A stretch of DNA of 52,368 nucleotides from a virus. Shown piece after piece: positions 9,578-18,214 of the stretch; position 1 is the first letter of the stretch, and the number at the start of each line of letters is the position of its first letter. The notes under the pieces are model-generated. The model worked only from the letters and a program-made list of their open reading frames with translations, did no database searches and was not told the DNA's origin. The translations under genes and the position numbers were made by a program. The stretch spans positions 1-52,368 of the IMG/VR virus record IMGVR_UViG_3300010401_000336. The stretch is one strand, 5' to 3'.

Positions 9578-11556
9578 TAGAGCTGGTAGCGGCTGCCGGG
9601 GTTCCAGCCGACGAGCGCGGTGTGCTTGAAGATCTGCCCCATGTTCGCCGCGAGCGTCGCGATGGTCCCGCTCGGGGTGCCCGTCACCGTAGAGATGATC
9701 TTCGCGTTGGCGCTTGAATCACGGTTCTCGATCGCCACGACCATGCCGTCCGTCACTCCCACCTGGCCGAGCGTGTACGTGCGGTCCGCGGAGTTGGTGC
9801 CGGGAACAAACCACACGGTACCGGTCGGCGCGCTCACGTTGGCATTGGCGTCCGGGAGAACCCCGCCGAACTGAGGACCTGCGATCGCGCGCATCGGACC
9901 CGAGCCGCCGAGCTTGCTTCGGCTCGCGCCGAAGAAGTCGAGGGAGTATTGGTCCATGGCGAGGGTGCCTACGGAGGTCTGCACAGTTGCCGCGGGGGTC
10001 AGCACTTGGCTCATCTCGACCCGCGTTGCCGTGCCGGCGCTGAAGGCGCCCCGAATGCGGGAGCCGTCTTTGAGTATGAGGGATGATGCGAGGATTGAGT
10101 CACTTTCGGTACCACGACATGTGACCATCCCGCCGAGCCGAACGTCGACCGTACCCGTGACAAGGCAGTCGTTGAGGAAAAGGTTCGTATTCGCCGAAGT
10201 GTTCTGATTCAGCGCGTTTGAGCCGTTGCCGTTCAGGTAGATGCCGCTGAGGGTGAGCGTCGGAGTGTTGGTCGGGAACCAGCCGATCGCGATGTTCGGT
10301 CGATTCGTGCCAGCGATCGGATACGTGGAATCGCTGAACGCGGCTAGCGTGAGCTGCGAGCTGCCCGTCTGCGTGATGTTGACGACGCCGTAATTGCCAG
10401 GGCTAAGGAGCAAAGTGCCGCCGCCAGCGGGGAGTCCCGCGAGGATAGCGACAATGTTTCCCGGATTGACAATCCAAGTCGCGTTGCTCGAGGCGGTCGG
10501 CCCCATCTGGAGGTAGCCGCTCGGGATGCCTACATTGCCAACGTTGCGCAGATCATTCTGCTGCCAGTCGGCCATGACAGGACTGAACTCATATTCGCCG
10601 ATAGTGGCGATCTTGATCTTGGCGCTCCCGCTCGTCGTCTCAAGCTGAAGCCCGCGCACGCCCTCTGTGCCGCCACCAACGATAACCGTATCAGGCACGT
10701 CACCGGTTGTGTACCTGACCACCGGAACGTCGAATGTGCCCGTCGAGCCGCGCGCAGAAACGAGCGAGGTGGTGCTATATGGCCCGCGAACGAAACCGCT
10801 CTGCGCCGCGCCGGTCGCGCCCTGCGCACCGAATTCGACGCTTCCGCCATCCGAACCAAGGCGCACGTCCTTAGCAAACCCAAGCGTGCCCGCGGTGCCG
10901 ATTGCAAGGTGCCCGCCGGTCACGCCCGTACCAATGGGCAGGCCGACGCCCGTGGGGCCCTGGACTCCCGTGACGCCGGGAGAGCCCTGCGAGCCCTGAA
11001 CGCCGATCGGACCGGTCGGACCGATCTGACCAGTTGGGCCTTGCGGGCCGGTGACGCCCGTGACGCCCTGCGGACCGGTGTTGCCGCGCGGACCGGTTGG
11101 GCCAGTGGGACCCGTGACACCGGGAGAGCCCTGAGGACCAGCGCCAGAGCCAGCTGCACCAGCCGGACCGGTGAGACCTAAGCTGCCCTGCGGACCTTGT
11201 GTGCCGACGGGCCCAACTGCGCCTTGCGGGCCTGTGACGCCTTGGATGCCTTGGATGCCCGTCTGGCCGATTGGGCCCGTCGGGCCAGTCTGACCCTGCG
11301 GACCGGTGACCCCCTGTTGACCGGTGGGACCCACGCTTCCGGTCGGCCCGGTGGGGCCGGGAACGCCGGTGACGCCAATGCTGCCGGTCGGGCCCTGTAC
11401 GCCGTAGGGGCCGGTGGGGCCAGGCGAACCCTGCGGGCCGATAGTTCCCGTGGGGCCGCCAGCGGGGCCTGCTGGGCCCGTGGGGCCGGCGGGACCTGTG
11501 CTGCCGACGGCGGACGCGAGCAGCGCATCAAGGAAGGTGAGTTCGGAAGAAGCCAT
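9577..11556 (-). CDS. Collagen-like tail fibre 2
   Basis: A 659-residue fibre protein. Residues 1-20 ([15 protein letters not shown]) are a short helical head, probably for attachment. Residues 21-204 are a Gly-X-Y triple-helix region rich in GPTG, GVTG and GPQG. Residues 205-660 are beta-rich: a shaft with [18 protein letters not shown] and [19 protein letters not shown], a right-handed beta-helix-like stretch ([50 protein letters not shown]), and a C-terminal knob ([20 protein letters not shown]). It is the second collagen-like fibre of this phage and directly precedes a LamG gene. Probably binds receptor or carries the next subunits. Confidence 0.87.
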   Translation of the reverse strand: MASSELTFLDALLASAVGSTGPAGPTGPAGPAGGPTGTIGPQGSPGPTGPYGVQGPTGSIGVTGVPGPTGPTGSVGPTGQQGVTGPQGQTGPTGPIGQTGIQGIQGVTGPQGAVGPVGTQGPQGSLGLTGPAGAAGSGAGPQGSPGVTGPTGPTGPRGNTGPQGVTGVTGPQGPTGQIGPTGPIGVQGSQGSPGVTGVQGPTGVGLPIGTGVTGGHLAIGTAGTLGFAKDVRLGSDGGSVEFGAQGATGAAQSGFVRGPYSTTSLVSARGSTGTFDVPVVRYTTGDVPDTVIVGGGTEGVRGLQLETTSGSAKIKIATIGEYEFSPVMADWQQNDLRNVGNVGIPSGYLQMGPTASSNATWIVNPGNIVAILAGLPAGGGTLLLSPGNYGVVNITQTGSSQLTLAAFSDSTYPIAGTNRPNIAIGWFPTNTPTLTLSGIYLNGNGSNALNQNTSANTNLFLNDCLVTGTVDVRLGGMVTCRGTESDSILASSLILKDGSRIRGAFSAGTATRVEMSQVLTPAATVQTSVGTLAMDQYSLDFFGASRSKLGGSGPMRAIAGPQFGGVLPDANANVSAPTGTVWFVPGTNSADRTYTLGQVGVTDGMVVAIENRDSSANAKIISTVTGTPSGTIATLAANMGQIFKHTALVGWNPGSRYQL

Positions 11557-11616
11557 GATCTAGGCGTAAAAGAAGGCTGACTTGCGTGCTGGTCTTTTGC
11601 TGGTCACAATGAAGAG
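11557..11616. promoter_or_regulatory. Divergent intergenic region upstream of the plus-strand gene
   Basis: These 60 bases separate the start of collagen-like fibre 2 (leftward) from the only rightward gene. A weak promoter-like pair for the plus strand is TTGCGT (11582-11587) with CACAAT (11605-11610), 17 bases apart. A tandem GCTGGTC..TTGCTGGTC lies between them. GAAGAG before 11617 may act as ribosome binding site. This fits a moron with its own promoter but is not strong evidence. Confidence 0.3.
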
Positions 11617-12438
11617 ATGCAAAAGAAACAAGCCGATAAGCTCAAGGTGACGATCGTCATGAACCGCGAAGAAAAGTCCGCACTAGAGAAGCGCGCCAAG
11701 GCCGAGCGGCTCTCATTGTCCGCCCTGGTCCGTCGTTTTGCGGTTGGGCTCGCCGCTCTGGCCCTGGTTGCCTGCGGCTCCGACTTCAGTTCGCAAAAAA
11801 CCGCTGGCGGGATTGGTGGCGGTGCGGGAATTGGCACTAGCGGAACCGCCGGCATGCCAGCCGACAACGGCGGCTCACCCGATGCGCCAGCGGTTGGCGA
11901 GGGGCACCTGTGCAACGACAAGGTGGCTTGCGATGCTGGTCTCTTCTGCGATGGCGACGGGAAGTGCTCGCTTCAGTCAGAACTCGGGGGCGCCTGCTCG
12001 ACCGCGGCCGAGTGCGTTAGCGGCCACTGTGTGGACGAGCAATGCGCCGCGCCGGTCGCGCCCTACGACGGACCCCCGTGGGTTGATTGCTCGGGGTCGG
12101 CCATCGTTGCTCGCGGATTTTCCGCACTCTGGAGCGAAGTTAGTTTCTCTGTTACCGCTGCTAGCCATGGCCCCGACTGGTCACTGATGACACTGGTTCC
12201 CACCATCAACGGCGAGCTACCACCGCTAATTAGTACCAATAAATCTAGATCAATGGACTCCGCCAACCAGACCCTTACGTTCACCCTGTCCTCCCCGCTA
12301 GACCCCTCGTTCGCTCCGTCTGATCTGATCGAAGTGGGGATCGGGTGGAGTCCAAGAGAGGCCGGAAACATCGTCGATGTGTCCCCGTCGGCTTGCTCGG
12401 CCCTTGTGAATGGCGAGAAACTGGCCGCGTGGCCCTAG
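11617..12438 (+). CDS. Cys-rich lipoprotein with RHH-like N-terminus (moron candidate)
   Basis: A 273-residue protein and the only rightward gene. Residues 9-40 (KLKVTIVMNREEKSALEKRA, then LSALVRR) look like a ribbon-helix-helix DNA-binding unit. They run straight into a lipoprotein signal: RRFAVGLAALALVAC with lipobox LVAC and Cys53. A Gly/Ser/Ala linker follows, then a Cys-rich module (CNDKVACDAGLFCDGDGKC, CSTAAECVSGHC) and a beta-rich end. Such Gly-rich linkers and Cys modules are common in myxobacterial outer lipoproteins. A 40-residue n-region is odd, so the true start may be TTG at 11716, leaving the RHH-like part untranslated or vestigial. It meets the 390-residue fibre gene tail to tail (4-base overlap). 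Possible role: lysogenic conversion or superinfection exclusion, by inference from position and export signal only. Confidence 0.7.
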   Translation: MQKKQADKLKVTIVMNREEKSALEKRAKAERLSLSALVRRFAVGLAALALVACGSDFSSQKTAGGIGGGAGIGTSGTAGMPADNGGSPDAPAVGEGHLCNDKVACDAGLFCDGDGKCSLQSELGGACSTAAECVSGHCVDEQCAAPVAPYDGPPWVDCSGSAIVARGFSALWSEVSFSVTAASHGPDWSLMTLVPTINGELPPLISTNKSRSMDSANQTLTFTLSSPLDPSFAPSDLIEVGIGWSPREAGNIVDVSPSACSALVNGEKLAAWP

Positions 12439-13607
12439 CTGCCTACAGCGATAGATCGCCAAGTGGATCCAATGCGCACAAACCATGTCCAGGAAGTCCT
12501 ACCGGCAGAGGCGGGTCCGAGTGTAACACTATCCCCAGTTTCTCCCTGAACCGTAAGCAGGCTAGTGGTGTCTGCGGTAGAAACTATTATCTCGTCGCCT
12601 GAGACGGATCCTGAATCTTGCAATATGTATGTACGATGTCCACCAAGGCCAGCGACGGGTACATATACAAGATTTGTGGCTGTGACGTAGACGCTAGTAT
12701 TGGAATCTGGGCCAATGGTGGGCTTTAGAACTATTCGACCAGATGTCCCGAACATTACAGGCGTCACGACTAGCGCATTGATCGTCAAGGAATCGCTCGC
12801 CGAGCTCCCGATCTCCGTATCCCCGTGCAGCCCCACGTCCCCGAAGAACGTGGTGGTGTCGTGGATCTCGTTATCCCCCGCGCCGCCGTCGACCACGAGG
12901 TTGCCGCCGAGGTGGGTGTTCCCGCCCACCGTGAGGTCATCGTTGCAGAAGATGTGGCCGTTGACGTTGTGCTCGGCTGTCGAGTTATTGCCAAGTTCAG
13001 TGCTCCCGGCGACGTTCACGTCTGCGAAGAAGTCGGCATTCCCGGATACGCGGAGGGGGTCGCCCACGGTGAAGGTGAACCCTGAGCCCGGGTTGCCGAT
13101 CTGCGAGTTGCCCCCGGTGATTACTGCTCCGCCGTTGCCGACAAGCTGATCGATAACAGTAAGATTGTGCCCCGCCACCACGTCGTCGTGCACGCTGAGC
13201 AGCGCGAACAAGTCCGTGGTGCCGTTCACCACCAGCGCGTCCGTGCCGGTGTTGCCTACGGTCAGGAGGTCGCCGGTGAAGCGGGCGTTGTTGGCGGCGC
13301 AGCTGAAGTCCGCGTCGCTGTGGATCGCCAGCTTGGCCCCGGAAATGTCGACGTCCCGGTTGACCGTCTGGGCGATGTTCCAGGTGACCGAGCCGCCTGC
13401 GTCGTTGAGAACGATGGGGCCGGTGATGCTGCTCGTCTTCCCGCGGTCGTCGAAGGCTTGGTGGGAGACCTGGGTATTGACGTAGAGCGCCGTATCAGCC
13501 AGGGCCTCGAAGGCGACGTTCACGCTCTCGGCGATCGCCGGATCGCCGTCACTCGGGAACACGTAGCTCGCGTGTAGCGTATTTACTGGGGCGTAGGTGA
13601 AGGGCAT
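12435..13607 (-). CDS. Beta-helical tail fibre-like protein
   Basis: A 390-residue protein. The N-terminus (MPFTYAPVNTLHASYVFPSD) resembles attachment heads of baseplate fibres. The middle consists of recurring short strands such as LTVGNTGTDALVVNG, LTVGGNTHLGGNLVVDG and GDVGLHGDTEIGSS, typical of triple-stranded beta-helical fibre shafts. The C-terminus (GRIVLKPTIGPDSNTSVYVT, SWTWFVRIGSTWRSIAVG) looks like a tip domain also seen in other phage fibres. It starts 3 bases after the tail protein I-like gene, as expected for the first fibre gene of a P2-like baseplate module. Its 3' end overlaps the plus-strand lipoprotein gene by 4 bases. Receptor unknown. Confidence 0.65.
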   Translation of the reverse strand: MPFTYAPVNTLHASYVFPSDGDPAIAESVNVAFEALADTALYVNTQVSHQAFDDRGKTSSITGPIVLNDAGGSVTWNIAQTVNRDVDISGAKLAIHSDADFSCAANNARFTGDLLTVGNTGTDALVVNGTTDLFALLSVHDDVVAGHNLTVIDQLVGNGGAVITGGNSQIGNPGSGFTFTVGDPLRVSGNADFFADVNVAGSTELGNNSTAEHNVNGHIFCNDDLTVGGNTHLGGNLVVDGGAGDNEIHDTTTFFGDVGLHGDTEIGSSASDSLTINALVVTPVMFGTSGRIVLKPTIGPDSNTSVYVTATNLVYVPVAGLGGHRTYILQDSGSVSGDEIIVSTADTTSLLTVQGETGDSVTLGPASAGRTSWTWFVRIGSTWRSIAVGS

Positions 13608-13610
13608 GGG

Positions 13611-14450
13611 CTAAACGCCGTCCAAGTAGAAAGTAGAGGGGATCCCGGCACGGTTGAAGTAGTTGCCCCATGTGCCGTTCGGATGGCCCGGGGTATTCGT
13701 GCTCGGATCAAAGAGCGTCGTATCGCCGGTCACGATGACGCCGCCGAAGCGCGAGGCATGCGAGCCGGCTGCCTTCCACTGAGCGATGAGGTTGTGTGCA
13801 TCGACCGCAAAGTTCTCGGTGAAGTTTTCTTCATAGCCCCAGCTCTGGCCTCCGCCCCAGAAGTGACCATCACCCCAGAACCAGGGGGTGAACCCCTCAT
13901 TTCGGTAGATGATGATCCAGAAGCGCACTTGGTCCGTCTGACCGTCCCAGTTCCAGTTGCTAGACAAGAGGCCAGCGCCCGCCGGATTGAGATACCTCTG
14001 ATAGCTGAGCACGCCGTTTTGGATCGTCCACCAGTCGGCGAAGAAGCGGCCGTTCTGATTCGTACCGTTCACCACGTAGCGGATGACCGGCGCGTTCGGG
14101 GAGAAGTAGGCGGCGAGTTCGGTGAGCAACGTTGGGGCATTGCCCGCGAACTTCCACGTCTGGAAGGCATGGCGGAGTCGTGGCCCGTAAGCCTCGTCGC
14201 TTTCACGGAATCCGCGCAGGATCTTGCGGTCGGCGCCGATGAAACGCAGCGCCTCGCTCTGGCACTTGCCAGGGAATCGCTGGATGACGCCGAGCCGCAG
14301 GTACTCGGCGAGGCAGTCGAAGATGATGCCGATGGCCGAGTAGGTGAACCGGTAGCCCTGGTCTCCGGCAAGCCACGGGGGGCTAAACTCCTGGACGGAG
14401 CCCCGGAAGACCGAGGTCGCCGGGACCGGCTGCATGCTCGGATCACTCAT
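13611..14450 (-). CDS. Baseplate/tail protein I-like (gpI position)
   Basis: A 279-residue protein directly after the baseplate J gene, overlapping it by ATGA (start 14450). This is the place gpI occupies in P2-like phages. The sequence has LAEYLRLGVIQRFPGKCQSE, IGADRKILRGFRESDEAYGP and LRHAFQTWKFAGNAPTLLTE, the helical N-terminal part typical of tail protein I-type or DUF2313-like baseplate proteins. It ends in an aromatic-rich portion (TPWFWGDGHFWGGGQSWGY) that probably contacts fibres. It likely joins the baseplate wedge and anchors the next fibre gene product. Order and helical core support the call; family assignment is moderate. Confidence 0.6.
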   Translation of the reverse strand: MSDPSMQPVPATSVFRGSVQEFSPPWLAGDQGYRFTYSAIGIIFDCLAEYLRLGVIQRFPGKCQSEALRFIGADRKILRGFRESDEAYGPRLRHAFQTWKFAGNAPTLLTELAAYFSPNAPVIRYVVNGTNQNGRFFADWWTIQNGVLSYQRYLNPAGAGLLSSNWNWDGQTDQVRFWIIIYRNEGFTPWFWGDGHFWGGGQSWGYEENFTENFAVDAHNLIAQWKAAGSHASRFGGVIVTGDTTLFDPSTNTPGHPNGTWGNYFNRAGIPSTFYLDGV

Positions 14451-15592
14451 GAGGCCAGCGTCAGCGTGATGGTCCCCAGCACCGCAACTTGGTTCACGTC
14501 AAGCCCCACGTCGGTACTAGGCGTAGTGAGCACGGCACGGACAATATCTGGTGACGCCTCGAACATCTGGCCGATGATCGCCGAGGTGAAGATGAACCCG
14601 CCCCCCGCCTGGTATCCACCGATCGGTGACAACCCAAAGTAGCTGATCAGCTTGTCAGTGATGAGCGTGGTCACCTCGGCAATGCTGAGCGACGACGTGC
14701 GGGTCAAGTAGATCGTGGCGGCAATGTTGACCGTGACGGCCGTGGCATTCACGGTGACCGCGGTGAACCCTGTCGGAACGCAGTTCAGCTGGATCGCGGT
14801 GTTCACGTCGGCCAAATCCCCGGCGTCGACCGGACCAGCCGCGTTCGCCACGTACACGATGACCGTGCCGTTGCCCTGGTCGAGGTTCGTCCTGGTGACC
14901 CCGATGTTGGAACCGTCGCTCGAGCGGACGGCGGTCTTGGCGAAGTAGTTGTAGGCGTCGCTCGGGCCGTTCGGTGAGGCCTTGGCCAATGATTCGCGAC
15001 AACGCACACGGAGCAGCGCGTCGCTCTCGGCGTCGTTTCCGACGAGCACGTCAAGGTTGGCCCCGGTGACCCCAAAGAGCGGGGTGACGATGCCGCTGAT
15101 TTCCCCGATGGCCGCGTTTGATGCGGATCCCGCTTCGTCGGCCTGGATGGTCAGGTCTAGAGTCTGCGGGGTGATGTTGCCGGGGGCGAGTGTGCCGCCC
15201 GTGGTGCACGTGTAGGTCTTGCCGCTTCGCGTGTTGTAGAAGCGCATGTCCCCCGCGTTCAGGGGATAGCTCACCGCGGCCACGCTGGTCAGCCGCAGTG
15301 TGCACGTGCCGAACGTCGCCTCCTCGCGTGTGACCTCGTAGAGCTGGAAGGCAAGGAGGGTGAGCCAGTCGCCCTCCGCATAGTCCAGCAGTCCGCCACT
15401 CGCGGCTACGACAGACGCGACGGAGAAGTTGGAGCCGGTCTGAGCGCAGATCTCCAGCAACTCACGGCCAACGCTTCCTGATTGCCATGCAGTGATCGGT
15501 AGCTCGACGGCTGCGGCAACCTCGAGGATTACCGCGAGCACTTCCTCGCGCGACTTCGCCGCGTAGAGCTGCGTAAGGGTGGGGACGCTCAT
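14447..15592 (-). CDS. Baseplate J-like protein
   Basis: A 381-residue protein of the baseplate J/gp47 (gpJ) family, a wedge component of contractile tails. Features include the N-terminal helical start, EVTREEATFGTCTLRLTSVA, AGDMRFYNTRSGKTYTCTTGG, the typical GEISGIVTPLFGVTGANL, then the hallmark GNDAESDALLRVRCRESLAK and SDAYNYFAKTA, and RTNLDQGNGTVIVYVANAAG. C-terminal strands and a GYQAGGGFIFTSAIIGQMFE helix complete the fold. It overlaps genes on both sides by ATGA (15589-15592 and 14447-14450), consistent with stoichiometric wedge assembly with gp25- and gpI-like proteins. Confidence 0.88.
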   Translation of the reverse strand: MSVPTLTQLYAAKSREEVLAVILEVAAAVELPITAWQSGSVGRELLEICAQTGSNFSVASVVAASGGLLDYAEGDWLTLLAFQLYEVTREEATFGTCTLRLTSVAAVSYPLNAGDMRFYNTRSGKTYTCTTGGTLAPGNITPQTLDLTIQADEAGSASNAAIGEISGIVTPLFGVTGANLDVLVGNDAESDALLRVRCRESLAKASPNGPSDAYNYFAKTAVRSSDGSNIGVTRTNLDQGNGTVIVYVANAAGPVDAGDLADVNTAIQLNCVPTGFTAVTVNATAVTVNIAATIYLTRTSSLSIAEVTTLITDKLISYFGLSPIGGYQAGGGFIFTSAIIGQMFEASPDIVRAVLTTPSTDVGLDVNQVAVLGTITLTLAS

Positions 15593-15975
15593 GAGCGGAG
15601 CAACTCAACGGTCACCGAGCTGACCGCGATCGTGAGATTGAACGGGCCCTGCGAGCCAGTGCCCGTGATGGCCAGCGTGAGCAGATTGGTCAGAGGGTCG
15701 AAAGAGGCGGACACGGTGGCCGAGAAGATGCGCTGGTCGCCGAGCAACGCCGCGGCGCACTGGCCACCGATGCGTGGCAGATCCTTCGGCGTGATCCCGG
15801 TGCTCAAGAAGTCGCGAGCGTCGAGCGTGTTGTCTATGGGGTTCGAGAGGAGCAGTCCGGGTCGGCAGAACAGCCGCCTGAGGCACACCTGGCCCATCAG
15901 CTCGGAACCGGACACGTCCCTCAGAAGCGGGTCTAGATCAGTGTCACAGCTGAGGTCGACTCCGTAGTCGGTCAT
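15589..15975 (-). CDS. Baseplate wedge protein, gp25/gpW-like
   Basis: A 128-residue protein with MTDYGVDLSCDTDLDPLLRD, SGSELMGQVCLRRLFCRPGL and IDNTLDARDFLSTGI. This matches the short gpW/gp25-like baseplate wedge proteins, in which a (Y)G-x-D-(L/I) start is followed by the 'L..R..(C/T)..G' helix. The C-terminal half is beta-stranded (ATVSASFDPLTNLLTLAITG). It lies directly upstream of the J-like gene with an ATGA overlap and downstream of the 456-residue duplicated protein. In the particle it would form part of the inner baseplate triggering sheath contraction. Confidence 0.75.
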   Translation of the reverse strand: MTDYGVDLSCDTDLDPLLRDVSGSELMGQVCLRRLFCRPGLLLSNPIDNTLDARDFLSTGITPKDLPRIGGQCAAALLGDQRIFSATVSASFDPLTNLLTLAITGTGSQGPFNLTIAVSSVTVELLRS

Positions 15976-17342
15976 GCGGCCACCAGGAAAATCTCTCGGT
16001 GTGCAGCCGTCGCAGCCGCATTCGCGGAGCTCACCATCTGTGCGGTCATGACCACGAGCTCGGCGGGACCGATCCCGCTGGCCGCAGTGACCGAATTGAT
16101 GGCCGCCCCGAGCCCAGATAGCGGCCCCGAGTAGCTGAAGGCGAAGGCGCCCGTCGTATCCAGGCTGCCCTTCATATCGTGATAGGTGCCCAGCGCCGGA
16201 GTGGCCGCCAGGGAGGCGGACAGCATTGCCTGGTAGCAGGCGTCGAGCTTCGCAGTGATTTGCGCGAACAGGCCGATCAAGAAGTCGAGCTTTGCCTGGA
16301 TGCTAGCGGAGACAGACGCGGAGGCATCGAGTTGGATGCTCAGCGCGATCGTCGGGTCGAGCGAGAAGGTGATGCCAGCGATGGCCTCGATGAGAAGCGC
16401 GATGTAGGCCGATGGGTCGTGAATTGTGATCTCTAGCTGCGCCTGAAGAGCCAGCGCCGCCTCGAGCTGGGCCCGGAGATCCGCGGTTGCCGCCGCCTCC
16501 GCCTCGGCCATCAGCTCCAGGACTTCGATGAGGCACGAGACGTGTTCTAAGATTTCGTCCCGCAGCGACTGGAGTTCTGTGCCGACAGTCAGGAATGCCG
16601 CGGAGGCGCCCGGGATCGTCTGGCTGACGTCGATGTTGCCGACGATGTTGGCCGGCAGTGGATCACCAAAGATGGCCGCTTGGGCTGCCTTGGCCGCCGA
16701 ATCCGCGTCCCGCACCAGCTGGACCGTGACGACCACGTTGCGGTTTGTGGATAGGCCTGTCGTGGCAGCCTGAGCGTCAAGGGCGGTGCCGAGACCAGCT
16801 AGCGCACCGGCGAAGGTGAACGCGTAGATCCCGCCGACCGCTAGGAGCGCCTTGGTTTGCTGGAAGTCTCCGATGACCGGAAACTCTGCGGCCGCGATGC
16901 CGAGCAGAGATACGTAGCAGGCGTTTAGGACGACCGTGATCGCCGCGAAGGCCGCCACAATCAACTCGATCTTCAGCTGCAATTCCAGGATGACCGCCAA
17001 CACCATCGTGAGCTGAATGCTCAGCGTGATGTCCGGGAGTAGCAGCTCGATGCTCGCGAGCAGCGCGATGCGCGCCTCGATCAGCGCGTCGATGTAGACC
17101 GACGGGAGCGTGAGCCCCAGTTGCAGGTTGAAGTTCAGCGCAATGTCTAGCTGGATGCTGAGCCCGAGCGTCGCGGTGAGCTGAAGCCCAACCATCCCCG
17201 AGAGCGCCTCGAGAAAGCAGGGGATGTGGAGGACTACCTCGTCGCGCAGAACCTCCAGTCCAAGCCCGGTTTCATTGAGCGCGCTCGCGAGTCCGGGGAT
17301 ACAGGCGCCAAACTTGACGGCGCCGAGATACGTGGCCGGCAA
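15972..17342 (-). CDS. Internally duplicated hydrophobic/helical baseplate-region protein
   Basis: A 456-residue protein of unknown function encoded between the gpV-like and gp25-like genes. It is a tandem duplication of about 220 residues. EVLRDEVVLHIPCFLEAL (first half) aligns with SLRDEILEHVSCLIEVLE (second). LNACYVSLLGIAA aligns with LDACYQAMLSASL, and YAFTFAGALAGLGTALDA with FAFSYSGPLSGLGAAINS. Between these, long amphipathic stretches alternate leucine and polar residues (LGLSIQLDIALNFNLQLGL, DITLSIQLTMVLAVILELQL). They look like helices or a long coiled assembly rather than membrane spans. Position points to a structural role in the baseplate or central spike. Confidence 0.6.
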   Translation of the reverse strand: MPATYLGAVKFGACIPGLASALNETGLGLEVLRDEVVLHIPCFLEALSGMVGLQLTATLGLSIQLDIALNFNLQLGLTLPSVYIDALIEARIALLASIELLLPDITLSIQLTMVLAVILELQLKIELIVAAFAAITVVLNACYVSLLGIAAAEFPVIGDFQQTKALLAVGGIYAFTFAGALAGLGTALDAQAATTGLSTNRNVVVTVQLVRDADSAAKAAQAAIFGDPLPANIVGNIDVSQTIPGASAAFLTVGTELQSLRDEILEHVSCLIEVLELMAEAEAAATADLRAQLEAALALQAQLEITIHDPSAYIALLIEAIAGITFSLDPTIALSIQLDASASVSASIQAKLDFLIGLFAQITAKLDACYQAMLSASLAATPALGTYHDMKGSLDTTGAFAFSYSGPLSGLGAAINSVTAASGIGPAELVVMTAQMVSSANAAATAAHREIFLVAA

Positions 17343-17361
17343 TGCAACTCAAAGCTCTCGT

Positions 17362-17946
17362 CTAGGCGATCTTCACAGACGGCGAGCCGGTGGAGATCAG
17401 CGCCGGCCAGCTACCGGTAGGCGGGAATACCGGCGGGGGCGCGGTCGCCGTGCTCAAGCTGACGAAGTAGGGAACGCCGGTCATCATGGGGCTCGGCGGG
17501 GGCGTCCCGGTGTCTCCCGCGGGGCTCACCGCGAAGCTGATGGTGAGGCCGAGGCTCGGCATGATCACCATGTCGCCCTGTCTACCGGCCGCCTGCTTTG
17601 CCGTCTCACCGATCTCGATGTTCCCGTCTGCCCGAAGCTTGGCTTTCCCGAACAGGACGAGCTGGTCGAGGTTTGCCAGATATGGCGCCGAGGGATCTGC
17701 TGACTCAAAGCCGAGCATGACGCTTGTGCCAGGCTTCAGCTCGATCTTCCACGGCGAGCGGATTGGCACCTTGGCCACCGCCGGCAGTCCGTACTTGCTC
17801 ACGCTCGGCTGACCGTCGAACGTCTGCGCGTCGTAATCGCAGGCGGTTACCGCGTACCGGTGTTGTCCGAGGAACTTCAGATTTGGCAGCTCCTCTGCCA
17901 GCAAAGCCTTGAAAGCCGCGCGGAAGCGATCAACCAGTTCAGCCAC
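17362..17946 (-). CDS. Baseplate assembly protein V-like (spike hub)
   Basis: A 194-residue protein. A helical start (MAELVDRFRAAFKALLAEEL) is followed by a beta OB-like section: RYAVTACDYDAQTFDGQPSV, LPAVAKVPIRSPWKIELKPG, TSVMLGFESADPSAPYLANL and KLRADGNIEIGETAKQAAGR. The motif 'G..V.(L/V)GFE.ADPSAPY(L/V)..' is typical of gpV/gp5-type baseplate spike proteins, which form the puncturing device of contractile tails. A Pro-rich C-terminal tail replaces the usual long beta helix, so the tip may come from another gene. It overlaps the small 91-residue gene by 8 bases. Confidence 0.68.
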   Translation of the reverse strand: MAELVDRFRAAFKALLAEELPNLKFLGQHRYAVTACDYDAQTFDGQPSVSKYGLPAVAKVPIRSPWKIELKPGTSVMLGFESADPSAPYLANLDQLVLFGKAKLRADGNIEIGETAKQAAGRQGDMVIMPSLGLTISFAVSPAGDTGTPPPSPMMTGVPYFVSLSTATAPPPVFPPTGSWPALISTGSPSVKIA

Positions 17947-18214
17947 CCATCACCTCAATCGTCGCCCGCGCCTTCCGTGTCCCCGATGCGTTCTGGACTC
18001 GCAGGATGAGCCTGGCAGCCTTCTCGATCTTTACGTCGAGCTCGTGCGCAAGGCTTGGCCGAGTTGACCCGACTTCGCCGCTCGGCGATTCGCAGTGCAA
18101 GCTGACCGCCAAGTTGCTGGTCGCCTTGAAGCGGGCGCCACGTGAGCCTTCGCGTGTCCAGACGACAAGCGAGCGCCCGGGGCGAATGGTTACCTCGAGC
18201 GTCAAGCTGCCCAA
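17939..18214 (-). CDS. Small conserved-looking baseplate-region protein
   Basis: A 91-residue beta-rich protein of unknown function between the hub (gpD-like) and spike (gpV-like) genes. It has LTLEVTIRPGRSLVVWTREG, then ARFKATSNLAVSLHCESPSG and AARLILRVQNASGTRKARATIEVMGG. The start is TTG at 18214, overlapping the upstream gene by 13 bases; a second TTG (MTLEV) lies three codons further on. The strand-only pattern and final 'ARATIEVMGG' suggest a small sandwich that may cap or line the hub. Tight packing and frame-consistent codon use support reality. Confidence 0.55.
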   Translation of the reverse strand: MGSLTLEVTIRPGRSLVVWTREGSRGARFKATSNLAVSLHCESPSGEVGSTRPSLAHELDVKIEKAARLILRVQNASGTRKARATIEVMGG

